Shown here: positions 28,114 through 37,222 of the stretch, piece after piece
Layout: every line of letters starts with the position of its first letter
Position numbering within the stretch: the first letter of the stretch is position 1
Source: Rhodoferax sp. PAMC 29310
Lineage (GTDB): Bacteria > Pseudomonadota > Gammaproteobacteria > Burkholderiales > Burkholderiaceae_C
NCBI RefSeq assembly: GCF_017948265.1
Contig: NZ_CP072852.1
Location: forward strand, 2,914,001 to 2,978,000
Direction: 5' to 3'
DNA length: 64,000 nucleotides
Translations under genes and position numbers: made by a program
The notes under the pieces: model-generated
Databases searched by the model: none
The model's input: the letters and a program-made list of their open reading frames with translations, nothing else
Told to the model about the DNA's origin: nothing

Positions 28114-29558
28114 ATGCCCGCCACTGCACGCCCAACGCAAGCGCATTCTCATGCGGGTGGACAAGCCGGTGCAAAGCCCGAGCTCTACAACCCACGCCAC
28201 CCCGAGCGGACTCTGCTCTACCAAACCATAGCCGAACACTTCGAGACCTGGCATGAACTCGCCAGTTGCGGCCAGTTCGACGGCCAGGGTGACAACCACA
28301 CGCCCAAGCCCTTTGTGCGTCAGGCCTTTCGCAAATACCTCGAATGCGGCATCTTTGCCCACGGCTTTGCCAGGGCGTGGTGTGATGATTGTGGACACGA
28401 CTACTTTGTCGCCTATTCCTGCAAAGGCCGGGGCGCCTGCCCCTCGTGCAACACGCTTGCGCTGTGGAGACAGCGGCGCATCTGACGGACCACGTCTTTC
28501 CCCGCCTGCCGGTGCGCCAGTGGGTGCTCTCGGTACCAAAGCGGCTACGCTACTTCATGCAGCGTGACGGGGCAGTGCTGGGCATGGTGCTGCGCATTTT
28601 CTTGCGGGTCATAGCGCAAAGCCTGCAGGACCATAGCCCTGGTGCGGCAAGTGTGGACAAGGCGACGCTGCAGATTGGCGCAGTCGCCTTCATCCATCGC
28701 TTCGGCTCCAGTCTGAACGGGCATGTGCACTTCCACGTCTGTGTGGTCGATGGCGTGTTTGAGGAAGTGGCGGTGGCGGTGGAGGGTGAGGCCGATGCCC
28801 AATCCTCGCCGCCGGGCATCGTCTTTCACCCGGCCAGTGCTATCGATGAGACCGCTGTGGCCCAAGTGCAGACCGATTTTCGCCGACGCATTCTGCGCGC
28901 CTTCGTGGGTCGGGGCCTGCTGGAGAGTTGTGACGCCAAAGAGATGCAGGGCTACCAGCACAGCGGCTTCTCGGTTGATGCCGGTGTGCTCATCGAAGCG
29001 CACGACCGTGCAGCGCTGGTGTACCGCTGCGCCAAACAGCACAGCGAGCCTGGCTCTGACAAGCGTGGCGCCAAAGTCGACGAGCTACACCTCACGCCGC
29101 TGGAACTGATAGCCCGCATTGCGGCGCTGGTGCCACCGCCTACGAGGCAAACCGAGCCAGCCAACATGAGCAAGGGCACACCTGGAGTGACACCGCTGGG
29201 CCACGCGATGCCACCCACGCCCGAGCCTGCGCCACCAGCCAAGCGCTCACTGGCGCATTACCTGTGGGCGGTGCTGATCGCGCGTATTTACGAAGTGTTC
29301 CCGCTCTTGTGCCCGATGTGCGATGGGCAAATGCGCCTGATCGCGTTCATTACCGAGGGCACGCAGATCAGGAAGATCCTTGATCACATCGGGGTGGACT
29401 CAGAACGTCCGCACATTTCCCCGGCGCGCGGGCCACCGTTGTGGGAGGGCTGTGGGGATGCGAAGATGGATGGCGGGGCGCAAATCGAGCCAGCAGACTG
29501 GGATCTGGCAGCGCAACCGGCACCCGACTACGATGTCGATCAGCGCATCAACTGGTGA
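28114..29558 (+). pseudogene. IS91-family transposase, frameshifted (copy 2)
   Basis: Same two-frame transposase as copy 1: zinc-finger N-part in one frame, HUH core (H-V-H-F-H-V) in the next, with the junction near 28446-28464. The one-base loss and the apparent missing tyrosine segment are shared, so the lesions predate duplication. Movement would need a transposase supplied from elsewhere or a natural frameshift. Confidence 0.8.
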
Positions 29559-29940
29559 ACTGGCTGGACTTGGGGTTTTGCCTGGACTTGGGGTTTTGCC
29601 AAAACGGTGACTCAGCCTCGCTGGCGGGTAGCTATGCGCCCGGCATACCCGGCGCACCGCTAATCTCTCTTGTGAACAGCGCATTTTGGCGGTGGCACGG
29701 CCTTACTGCGGGCGCGGTGCGGGTTTCTACGTGGGGCGAGGGCTTTTCCAAGGGGCGATACTTGGCCTCATGCGGTTGAATTTCCTATTCGTTGCCAAAA
29801 GCCTTTGCCCTGCCGGGGCTGGTCAATTGACAGTGACAGGTAAAAAATGCCCCGTTAAGCCGAGCCTGCTGACGGCCACCAAGCAGTGGTGGATTGGGTT
29901 GCCGGATCAACCGGTTATCGGCTTCGGGGCCGCTGCAGGG

Positions 29941-30408
29941 TCAGAGCCCCCGCTCGCTCAGGCCTGGCTGGTCGTCTGGGCGGATGCCGAGCGGCCAGTG
30001 GAACAGGCGCTCGCTACCGGCAATGGGATGGTCGTTGATGCTGGCGTGGCGCTGCTCCATGTAACCCTGGGCGTTGAACTGCCAATTTTCGTTGCCGTGG
30101 GAGCGGTACCACTGGCCCGTGTCGTCGTGCCATTCGTACACGAAGCGCACGGCGATGCGGTTGTCAGCGCAGGCCCAGAGTTCCTTGATGAGCCGGTAGT
30201 CCATCTCCTTGGCCCATTTGCGCACCAGAAAAGCATGCACCTGCTCGCGACCATGCGGGAACTCTGACCGGTTGCGCCAGCGCGTGTCTTCGGTGTAGAC
30301 CTTGACCACACGATCAGGATCGCGCGAATTCCAGGCGTCTTCGGCCATGCGCACTTTCTGCACGGCAGTCTCGGCTGTGAAAGGCGCAAGCGGTGGGCGA
30401 AGTTCCAT
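29941..30408 (-). CDS. DUF1348 (NTF2/SnoaL-like fold) protein
   Basis: A 155-residue small cytoplasmic protein of the DUF1348 family, a nuclear-transport-factor-2-like cone fold. Family features are [30 protein letters not shown] and R-L-F-H-W-P. The biochemical role is unknown. It lies about 195 bases downstream of cyanase on the same strand, so it may belong to the cyanate gene set, but the gap holds a CGGTG tandem run and possible hairpins, making co-transcription uncertain. Confidence 0.88.
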   Translation of the reverse strand: MELRPPLAPFTAETAVQKVRMAEDAWNSRDPDRVVKVYTEDTRWRNRSEFPHGREQVHAFLVRKWAKEMDYRLIKELWACADNRIAVRFVYEWHDDTGQWYRSHGNENWQFNAQGYMEQRHASINDHPIAGSERLFHWPLGIRPDDQPGLSERGL

Positions 30409-30485
30409 GAGTCACTCAACTTTCGATGATGCGCAGGCCTTCAAGCAAGCGACGGGTTCACGCCAACAGGTACAGGTACGGCGCG

Positions 30486-30505
30486 CGGTGCGGTGCGGTG
30501 CGGTG
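30486..30505. repeat. Short tandem repeat (CGGTG)x4
   Basis: Four exact CGGTG units in the gap between cyanase and the DUF1348 gene. A small G-C hairpin (CCCGGCTTTGCCGGG) follows at about 30528. No function is evident. Confidence 0.6.
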
Positions 30506-30603
30506 ACCAAGGATGCCGCCGTACCCGGCTTTGCCGGGCTGCCAGCATCGCCCGCTCGATAGCGGTGGCGAAGCTGGCGGCGCGGGGGTGGGTGCATCTG
30601 TTA

Positions 30604-31047
30604 TCAATACTGCTTGTACGGCAGAAACTTGCCCGACATGACGATGTTCACCCGGTCACCATTCGGGTCGGCTTGGCGTTTCATGTCCATCTTGAAGTCA
30701 ATGGCGCTCATGATGCCGTCGCCAAACTCTTCGTGGATGAGTTCCTTGAAGGTGGTGCCATAGACACTGATCAATTCATAGAACCGGTAGATCAATGGAT
30801 CGGTGGGCACCGCGGTGGGCATCGATCCCTTGTAGGGCACGACCTGCAGCCACTTCTGATCTTCGACAGAGAGACCAAAGATCTCGCCCAGCACCTTGGC
30901 CTGGACCGGTGTGGCGGTCATCTGGCCCAGGCACAGGGCTGTGGTCCATTCCTTGGACTGGCCCACCTTCTTGGCCACATCGGCCCATTGCAGGCCTTTT
31001 GACACTTTGGTGGAGATGATTTTTTCAGTGACGGCGAGTCGGGTCAT
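30604..31047 (-). CDS. cynS: Cyanate hydratase (cyanase)
   Basis: Cyanase converts cyanate and bicarbonate to ammonium and two CO2. The 147-residue protein has the N-terminal helical domain and the catalytic domain with Arg and Glu in Y-R-F-Y-E-L and the catalytic serine in S-A-I-D-F. These are the residues assigned as active site in the E. coli enzyme. ATG 31047 is the normal start; 31104 would add 19 unrelated residues. It is downstream of a nitrate/cyanate-type ABC system, consistent with cyanate uptake as a nitrogen source. Confidence 0.96.
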   Translation of the reverse strand: MTRLAVTEKIISTKVSKGLQWADVAKKVGQSKEWTTALCLGQMTATPVQAKVLGEIFGLSVEDQKWLQVVPYKGSMPTAVPTDPLIYRFYELISVYGTTFKELIHEEFGDGIMSAIDFKMDMKRQADPNGDRVNIVMSGKFLPYKQY

Positions 31048-31200
31048 GGTGTTGCCTCGTTGTTGATGAATAGAAAAAGAAAACCGAATAAATAGAACAG
31101 CCACTGGCGCGAAGACAGCCCAATCCCGGACGGCGCGGGACCGGCTTTACAAGTCGGCCAGCGCCGCCCTTTGGGGGTCGGGCGCAGCGCGGCATAGGGG

Positions 31201-31998
31201 CTAGTGAGCTTTCGCACGTGACACAAGAAAGTCCACGATGTGATTGCGTAGTTCGTAATAGCCGTCGAGATGGTGCAACTGCGCCCGTGTGCGGCTGCGC
31301 GGCAGTGGATTGACCACCACCTCGGCCATCCCACCAGGGACGTAGCCGCCGCCGGGCAGTTCCTGGCCATTGGTCATGAGCAGAATTCGGTCGGCCAGCA
31401 AAATAGCCTCGTCCACGTCGTGCGTGATCATGAAAACGGTTTGCTGTGTCTGACGCACGATGCTCATCAGTTCTTCCTGAATGCTGCCGCGTGTGAGCGC
31501 GTCCAGCGCACCAAAAGGCTCGTCAAGCAACAGCATCTTTGGCTGAATAGCAAACGCGCGCGCAATGCCCACGCGCTGCTTCATGCCGCCCGAGAGCTGG
31601 CTGGGTTTTTTCTCAATGGCAGACTCCAAACCCACCATGGACACGTACTTCTCCACTTGCTCGGCGACCTGCGACTTGCGCCACTCGGGCCAGCGCGACT
31701 TCACCGCAAAACCGATGTTTTGCCGCACAGTCAACCAGGGCATGAGAGCGTGGCTTTGAAACACCACACCGCGCTCCAGGCTGGGACCAGCGATTTCGCG
31801 GCCGTCCATGAAACAGTGGCCGCTGCTGGCGGTGTCGAGGCCGGCGAGCACGTTCAGGACGGTGGTCTTGCCGCAACCGCTGTGGCCGATGATGCAGACG
31901 AACTCGCCCTTGTCGATGGTGAACGAGACATCGGCAAACACCGGCTTGTCGGCCTGGTAGGCCTTGGCCAGCTTCTCAACCTTCAGAAAACCGGACAT
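31201..31998 (-). CDS. ABC transporter ATP-binding protein, nitrate/cyanate type (NrtD/CynD-like)
   Basis: A 265-residue ATPase: Walker A G-H-S-G-C-G-K-T-T, signature L-S-G-G-M-K-Q-R, Walker B M-L-L-L-D-E-P and an H-loop in I-T-H-D-V-D-E-A. The P-W-L-T-V-R-Q-N-I and R-N-H-I-V-D-F-L segments are typical of nitrate-family ATPases. ATG 31998 gives the family-like M-S-G-F-L-K-V-E start; ATG 32076 would overlap the permease stop by eleven bases. It is followed by cynS, so cyanate is the likely substrate, with nitrate or bicarbonate as alternatives. Confidence 0.92.
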   Translation of the reverse strand: MSGFLKVEKLAKAYQADKPVFADVSFTIDKGEFVCIIGHSGCGKTTVLNVLAGLDTASSGHCFMDGREIAGPSLERGVVFQSHALMPWLTVRQNIGFAVKSRWPEWRKSQVAEQVEKYVSMVGLESAIEKKPSQLSGGMKQRVGIARAFAIQPKMLLLDEPFGALDALTRGSIQEELMSIVRQTQQTVFMITHDVDEAILLADRILLMTNGQELPGGGYVPGGMAEVVVNPLPRSRTRAQLHHLDGYYELRNHIVDFLVSRAKAH

Positions 31999-32065
31999 GG
32001 CATTTACCAGGGTGGTTGCGACGGGACGCGGGGATGTCAGGGGGGCGATATGTCGATCGTTGGAT

Positions 32066-32929
32066 TCACTCCACATAGGTCACCGCCTTTTGCAATTGGG
32101 CAAACATGAGGTCCAGCAGCATGCCGACCACGCCAATCACCAGCACCGCAAAAATCACGTTGGTGAGCGAGAGGTTATTCCACTCGTTCCAGACGAAATA
32201 GCCGATGCCGGTACCCCCGACCAGCATTTCGGCCGCGACGATCACCAGCCAGGCAATGCCCATACTGATGCGCATGCCTGTGAGGATCGTGGGTGCCGCC
32301 GCAGGCAGAATCACCTGCAAGGCCTTGCGCATCGGACTCACCTCCAGCGTACTGGCCACATTGAGCCACTCACGCTTGACCGAAGCGACCCCAAAAGCGG
32401 TGTTGATCATCATCGGCCAGATCGAGCAGATGAAGATCACGAACACGCCGCTCACGTTGGAGTCCTTGAGCGTGTACAGCGCCAGTGGCATCCAGGCCAA
32501 GGGGCTAATGGGCTTCAAGACCTGGATAAACGGATCAAACGCCTTGTGCAGAAGCGGCGACATGCCAATCAAGAAACCCAGTGGGATGGCCACTGCCATG
32601 GCCAGCAGAAAGCCCGCCGCCACGCGCGCCAGCGAATGCCCGAGCTGGATGCCCACGCCCTTGTCGTTTGGGCCTTTGTCGTAGAACGGGTCCGCCAGAT
32701 GGCCCCAGCTCGCCTTGGCCACTTCCAGCGGCTGGGGGAAACCAGTGGTTTTTTCGGCGCCTGGGTCTTTGCCCAGCAGCTTGGCGTATTCGATCTCTTC
32801 AGTCGTCATCCCGGCGCTCGAGCCGCCCACCGATGGGGCGTCAGTTGCGAGCTGCCAAGTCCCGATGAACAGCACGAACAGGATCGCGGATACCAACCCG
32901 GCGCGCAAATTGAGATTGAGTGTTTTCAT
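32066..32929 (-). CDS. ABC transporter permease, nitrate/cyanate type (NrtB/CynB-like)
   Basis: A 287-residue BPD permease with an N-terminal helix, a periplasmic segment (about residues 30-85, including the M-T-T-E-E-I-E-Y motif common in proteobacterial NrtB) and five further helices. ATG 32929 has a GAGAGG ribosome site eight bases upstream. It lies between the binding-protein and ATPase genes in the usual A-B-D order. Confidence 0.93.
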   Translation of the reverse strand: MKTLNLNLRAGLVSAILFVLFIGTWQLATDAPSVGGSSAGMTTEEIEYAKLLGKDPGAEKTTGFPQPLEVAKASWGHLADPFYDKGPNDKGVGIQLGHSLARVAAGFLLAMAVAIPLGFLIGMSPLLHKAFDPFIQVLKPISPLAWMPLALYTLKDSNVSGVFVIFICSIWPMMINTAFGVASVKREWLNVASTLEVSPMRKALQVILPAAAPTILTGMRISMGIAWLVIVAAEMLVGGTGIGYFVWNEWNNLSLTNVIFAVLVIGVVGMLLDLMFAQLQKAVTYVE

Positions 32930-33086
32930 GGGGCAACCTCTCGCGCGCTTGACGCACATTCGGCAACGAAGAAGATGGGCTCGTTCAGCCCGAAGTGTCT
33001 CAACCCAGCAATGCCATGGGACCGGCTTCGCCGGGACGCAGGCATCGCCTCAGTGAGTGGAGCGCGCGAAGCGCGGTGGTGGTGTT

Positions 33087-34496
33087 TCATGCCTTGCTGA
33101 TCGCAAAGCTCTTGGCGTAGGCTGCTGCCTTGGCCGGATCAAACTCCTTGCCCATGATGGTGTGCTTGGTGTAGCCGGACCCCGCCTGGAACGGCATGCC
33201 CAGGTCCTTCATGTGCTTGCGCGCGTCGGTGATCAGAAACACCTTCTCGGCAATCTGGTTGTAGTTCACCTCGCCCTTGACATAACCCCAGCGCTGCATC
33301 TGCGTGAGCATCCACACGGCCATGCTCTGCCAGGGCATCGGGTCGAAGTCGGCGCGATCGGGAACGCTCAGAACATTGCCCAAGCCATCCGCGAAACGGC
33401 CGGTCAGCACCTGTGCCACAACCGTCTCGGGTTGGTTCAGGTAGGCCTGGGGCGAAATGACCTTGGCGATCAACTCTCGGTTCTTCGCTTGGCGCGCCAT
33501 GGCGGCGGCGGTCAGCACAGCGCGGTACAAGGCCGCAAAGGTGTTGGGGTTTTGCTGAATGAACTCGGTGCTGGTGCCGAAGGCGCAACAAGGGTGACCG
33601 CTCCACAGGTCTTTGGTCAAGATGTGCAGGAAACCAATCTCGTCGTACACCGCGCGCTGGTTGAATGGGTCTGGGCCGAGGTAACCATCAATGTTGCCGG
33701 CGCGCAAGTTGGCTACCATTTCAGGCGGCGGCACGACGCGGATCTGCACGTCGGTGTCCGGGTTGATGCCCGCCTCGGCGAGGTAGTAGCGCAACAAGAA
33801 GTTGTGCATTGAAAACTCAAACGGCACACCAAACTTGAAGCCTTTCCACTGCTTGGGATCGCGCTTGTCCTTGTGCTTGTTGTGCAGCGTGATCGCCTGA
33901 CCGTTGGTGTTCTGGATCGTAGCTACGTTCATGGGCACTGCGTTGGAGCCCGCGCCCATCGAGATCGCCAGCGGCATGGGAGAGAGAAAGTGCGTGGCGT
34001 CGTATTCCTTATTGATCATTTTGTCGCGGATCAACGCCCAACCGGCCGTCTTGATCACTTCAACGTCGAGGCCTTGCTTGTCGTAGAACCCGAGCGGCTT
34101 GGCCATGATGAGTGGCGTGGCGCAAGTGATCGGGATGAAGCCGATCTTGAGCTTGGTCTTTTCCAGCGAACCCTTGTTGTCCTGGGCCATGGCCTGCAGG
34201 CTGGCCACGGGCAGCAGGCTGGAGATCGCGGCCATCGCCGTGCCCTTGCCCACTGCGCGCAGAAAACGCCGGCGCACTTCGTCCTGCGGGAACAAGGCTT
34301 TCATCAGCGTGGCCTCGATGAACTCGTTGCTGTAGGCCTCGAACTCGGCTGTTTCGCTGCGCTCGCGCAGGGTGCGGGTAGCCTGCTCTGCGCCGTTCTG
34401 TTCAGCCTTGTGCTCGGCCACGGTGTGGTCGCGCCCGCAACTGCACTTCATCATGAGCGGACGGTCGGCGTTGTAGGGATCGAAGAATTCAGACAT
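33087..34496 (-). CDS. ABC transporter substrate-binding protein, nitrate/cyanate type, with Cys-rich N-terminal extension
   Basis: A 469-residue NrtA/CynA-like binding protein. A twin-arginine-type signal R-R-R-F-L-R-A-V-G appears only at residues 75-83 and is followed by a hydrophobic stretch and A-M-A-Q. Before it is a hydrophilic extension with C-S-C-G-R-D-H (C18, C20). The mature part (K-I-G-F-I-P-I-T-C-A-T-P-L) is a normal NrtA domain. Tat export of such an extended precursor would suit a protein folded or metal-checked before export. First gene of the cyanate operon, downstream of a two-component system on the same strand. Confidence 0.92.
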   Translation of the reverse strand: MSEFFDPYNADRPLMMKCSCGRDHTVAEHKAEQNGAEQATRTLRERSETAEFEAYSNEFIEATLMKALFPQDEVRRRFLRAVGKGTAMAAISSLLPVASLQAMAQDNKGSLEKTKLKIGFIPITCATPLIMAKPLGFYDKQGLDVEVIKTAGWALIRDKMINKEYDATHFLSPMPLAISMGAGSNAVPMNVATIQNTNGQAITLHNKHKDKRDPKQWKGFKFGVPFEFSMHNFLLRYYLAEAGINPDTDVQIRVVPPPEMVANLRAGNIDGYLGPDPFNQRAVYDEIGFLHILTKDLWSGHPCCAFGTSTEFIQQNPNTFAALYRAVLTAAAMARQAKNRELIAKVISPQAYLNQPETVVAQVLTGRFADGLGNVLSVPDRADFDPMPWQSMAVWMLTQMQRWGYVKGEVNYNQIAEKVFLITDARKHMKDLGMPFQAGSGYTKHTIMGKEFDPAKAAAYAKSFAISKA

Positions 34497-34647
34497 GGCA
34501 CACCTCTTGAGTTAAAGACAAGGGTGCTGAGCAAGCGCTGGGCCAACTTGGTGAGTTGCGCGGAATTTTGCCGCTTATCGCCGCATTTCGCAGCAGCAAT
34601 CATGACGCGCTGTAGGGCTGGCCCTACAAAAACGGGGCGAGCAGGGC

Positions 34648-35346
34648 TCAGGTCGGGCGCAGGACGTCCGCACGCAGTTGGCGCTCGGCATACAGTGCGA
34701 GCTCCACATCGTTCTTGGTGCCGGTTTTTTCCAGGATGCGTGCACGATAAGTGCTCACCGTATTGGACGCCAGGCCCAATTGCGCACCAATTTGGGCCAC
34801 GCTATGCCCCTGAGAGAGCAGGCGGTAGACCTGATGCTCGCGGTGCGACAGCGCTTCCGGCCCGGCCTGCGCCCTGGCCTGGCCAACCGCGATGGCCAAG
34901 GCCTCGGCGGTGGCTTCGGTCAGATAAACACTACCGCCCGCCACCTTGCGCACTGCGGCCAGCATGTCGTCAGGATCGGCGCTCTTGTTCAGGTAGCCGC
35001 TGGCGCCCAGGCGGATGCAGCGCACCGCGTATTGCTTCTCGGGGTAGGTGCTGAGCATGAGCACCGGGAGCCGCGGGTGTTCCCGCTTGAGGGTTTGCAA
35101 CACGTCGAGCCCATCGATGCCGGGCAGTGCAATGTCGAGCAGCACCAGACTCAGACCCGCCCCGTCGGGCGCCAGCAAGGCCGCCACCTGCGCCAATACC
35201 TCGGGGCCGGTGGGCGCCTCGGCCACCACGGCCACATCGGGCGCATCGGCCAGCACTTGCTTCAGGCCCTCGCGCACAATGCGGTGGTCATCGCCGATCA
35301 GCACGCGGATGGCGCCGGACATGAGGCCAGGTTCGTTTGCGGTCAT
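34648..35346 (-). CDS. NarL/LuxR-family response regulator
   Basis: A 232-residue regulator. The receiver domain has D-D-H (acidic pocket), the phospho-acceptor aspartate in V-L-L-D-I-A-L-P and K in N-K-S-A-D. The C-terminal LuxR-type HTH reads L-S-H-R-E-H-Q-V-Y-R-L-L and I-G-A-Q-L-G-L-A-S-N-T-V-S-T-Y. ATG 35346 overlaps the kinase stop (ATGA). It probably controls the adjacent cyanate/nitrate transport operon, 151 bases downstream. Confidence 0.94.
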   Translation of the reverse strand: MTANEPGLMSGAIRVLIGDDHRIVREGLKQVLADAPDVAVVAEAPTGPEVLAQVAALLAPDGAGLSLVLLDIALPGIDGLDVLQTLKREHPRLPVLMLSTYPEKQYAVRCIRLGASGYLNKSADPDDMLAAVRKVAGGSVYLTEATAEALAIAVGQARAQAGPEALSHREHQVYRLLSQGHSVAQIGAQLGLASNTVSTYRARILEKTGTKNDVELALYAERQLRADVLRPT

Positions 35347-36515
35347 GAGGAGGATTCCATTGGGATCGCCACCGAGAGGCACATGCGCGTGCCCGCGCCC
35401 GGCGCGCTGGTGATGTCGATGCGGCCGCCGAAGTGCCCCGCGCGCTCGCGCATGCCCATCACCCCGTAGGCGTCGGCCGCCTCGAAGGCTTGCGGGTGCG
35501 CGCCTTGGCCGTCGTCTTGCACCGCCAGCGTCAGCAGGCCACGTTGCACGGCAATGTGCACCTGCAGCCGATGGGCGCGGGCATGGCGGCCAACATTGCT
35601 CAGCATCTCCTGAAAGATGCGGAACACCGCCATGGCCAGCGGCTCAGGAACATCCAGCGCCCCATTCAGCACCTCGTCCACCGCCAACTGCCAGTCAAGC
35701 TCCAGCTCGGCCGACTGGACAAATTCCTGGGCTTGCCACTCCAAGGCTGCCCAAAGCCCTTGGTGGTCGAGAATGCTGGGGCGCAGGTCGGTGATGATGC
35801 GGCCCACGTTGTCCACCGCCGTCTCGATCAGGCGGCTCATGCTCTGGCACTTGCAGCGCATGCGCTCGCGGATATCAGTCGCCGCCTCGGGCGAGCGCTG
35901 CGGCTGCTCGGCCAAGCGCTTGTCCATCCAGTTCACGTCCATCTTGAGAGCCACCAGCAGGCTGCCAAGCTCATCGTGCACCTCGCGCGCGATACGGGTT
36001 CGCTCCTCTTCGCGCACCGTGTCCGACCAGGCGGCCAGCTCTCGCACGCGCTGCAAGGCGGTTTCCAGCGCCAGTGTGCGCTCACGCACGCTGGCTTCCA
36101 GGCCGTCCTTGGCACGCTGCAAGGCGTCGGCCGCGCGTCGCCGCTCGGTGATGTCCACAAAGGTCACCACCGCCCCCAAGACCAGGCCAGTCTGCACGAT
36201 GGAATGGCTCGAATACTCCACCGGAAAGGACGTGCCATCGCGACGCCAGAACACTTCGCTATCGATGCGGCAGGGCAGGCTATGGCGAAAAGCATTGAAT
36301 ATCGGGCACTCGACTTCAGGGTAGGCCGAGCCGTCGGACCGCGCATGGTGCGTCAGCTCGTGCATGTTGCGGCCAAGCACTTCATGGGGTTCGTAGCCGA
36401 TCAGGCGTGCGCCAGCCGGGTTGATGAACACGCACTGGCCGTCCAGGTCTACCCCATAGATGCCCTCGCCGGTGGATGCCAACAAAAGGTCCACGGATAA
36501 GAAATTCAACGGCAT
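35343..36515 (-). CDS. PAS-domain sensor histidine kinase (HisKA_3/NarX-like)
   Basis: A 390-residue soluble kinase with no transmembrane helix. It has an N-terminal PAS domain (about 5-125), a coiled coil (125-170), a HisKA_3 dimerisation domain with the phospho-acceptor in R-E-V-H-D-E-L-G, and a HATPase_c domain (N-box E-M-L-S-N-V-G-R-H-A; G-box D-D-G-Q-G and G-V-M-G-M-R-E-R). The PAS domain probably senses an intracellular signal. It is translationally coupled to the response regulator. Confidence 0.94.
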   Translation of the reverse strand: MPLNFLSVDLLLASTGEGIYGVDLDGQCVFINPAGARLIGYEPHEVLGRNMHELTHHARSDGSAYPEVECPIFNAFRHSLPCRIDSEVFWRRDGTSFPVEYSSHSIVQTGLVLGAVVTFVDITERRRAADALQRAKDGLEASVRERTLALETALQRVRELAAWSDTVREEERTRIAREVHDELGSLLVALKMDVNWMDKRLAEQPQRSPEAATDIRERMRCKCQSMSRLIETAVDNVGRIITDLRPSILDHQGLWAALEWQAQEFVQSAELELDWQLAVDEVLNGALDVPEPLAMAVFRIFQEMLSNVGRHARAHRLQVHIAVQRGLLTLAVQDDGQGAHPQAFEAADAYGVMGMRERAGHFGGRIDITSAPGAGTRMCLSVAIPMESSS

Positions 36516-37144
36516 GAGACGAAGTATGGCATGGGTTGAGCATGTCTAAACACCCCTGGTGTCTAAGCTTGAACCACCGAATCACTGGATTGATCAAGCC
36601 CTTGGCCGGAAAACTGCGGGGCCCTTTCGCGGGCGCCGCCTACCCCGCAGCGGCCGCCCGCTTGCGGAGCTGATGTGCTCCAAAAAACGCCCGATCTGCG
36701 CGCCCTCGGGCATACAGCGATCATGCGTATCTGCCCAACGCACAACGGGCTCAACAAGGGAAAGGCCTCGTCGATGCGAGCGATCAGAACCGCCTACAGG
36801 CAGTGTGCCTGCTGCCGTGATGGCGGGCTGGGCGCCCGATGACGATGAGTTGATATACAGCAATGTGATGCTCGGAGCAAAGCAAAGTCGCTGTCAACAA
36901 CTCCTGAATTCATAGCAATCTGCAATCACTTCACGAGGGCTGAAGTCACAAATGGCTTGAACTGAGAGCCACAGCGGCTGCACCCCCCTCGCGAATCCGA
37001 AGACTGGTCAATTCGCATCGATCGGGTGAGAATCTCCAGACCGGCCGGTCAAGCCCGCGCTGACAAGGAACCAGGACGATGTCTCTGTCAAGAAGCGCAG
37101 CCCCTTGTGACGCCAATCACCTTTGATCTATAGGAGTCTCGCGC
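36516..37144. other. 629-base gap without a confident gene
   Basis: Upstream of the kinase start there is a short inverted repeat (ACACC-CCT-GGTGT, 36550-36562) flanked by TGTCTAA direct repeats, which could be a regulatory site. The rest has open frames on both strands that I cannot match to any family, possibly relics of a lost gene. A degenerate copy of the dispersed repeat lies at 36904-36955. Confidence 0.5.
36904..36955 (+). repeat. Dispersed ~57-bp repeat, copy R8 (degenerate)
   Basis: CTGAATTCATAGCAATCTGC, AATCACTTCACGAGGGCTGA, AGTCACAAATGG. It retains the ATTCATAGC core and GAGGGCT but is more diverged than the other copies. Confidence 0.5.
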
Positions 37145-37222
37145 ATGAACCACACCCGCCACCCAAGCGGCCCACCGCAATGCCCTCTGTTGAGCACGGC
37201 TGCCTGGCCATCTCTGCCATGA
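37145..37222 (+). CDS. Possible 25-residue leader peptide coupled to the DUF1353 gene
   Basis: ATG 37145 has AGGAG seven bases upstream and opens a 25-codon frame (M-N-H-T-R-H-P-S-G-P-P-Q) whose TGA at 37220-37222 overlaps the ATG of the DUF1353 gene (ATGA). The DUF1353 start itself has no ribosome site, so this small frame may deliver ribosomes to it. No similarity to known leaders is seen. Confidence 0.45.
   Translation: MNHTRHPSGPPQCPLLSTAAWPSLP

Larger units (their letters stand above)
27790..29792 (+). mobile_element. IS91-like element with captured flank, copy 2
   Basis: Appears identical to 7710-9712 at an offset of 20,080 bases, in the same orientation. It contains the same CoA-transferase tail and the same frameshifted transposase. 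Left neighbour: truncated metW. Right neighbour: unrelated sequence with no IS3. The absence of visible divergence implies very recent duplication or gene conversion. Confidence 0.87.

Noticed and set aside
29793..29940. Possible 5' fragment of metW beyond IS copy 2
   Set aside because: Translation in all frames gives no MetW-like SAM-binding motif.
35433..36500. 355-codon open frame opposite the histidine kinase
   Set aside because: Low-complexity His/Gln/Ala-rich shadow without ribosome site; the kinase motifs are convincing.
36594..36863. Open frame on the minus strand in the 629-base gap
   Set aside because: No recognisable domain, no ribosome site and overlapping alternatives in other frames; left as unannotated.
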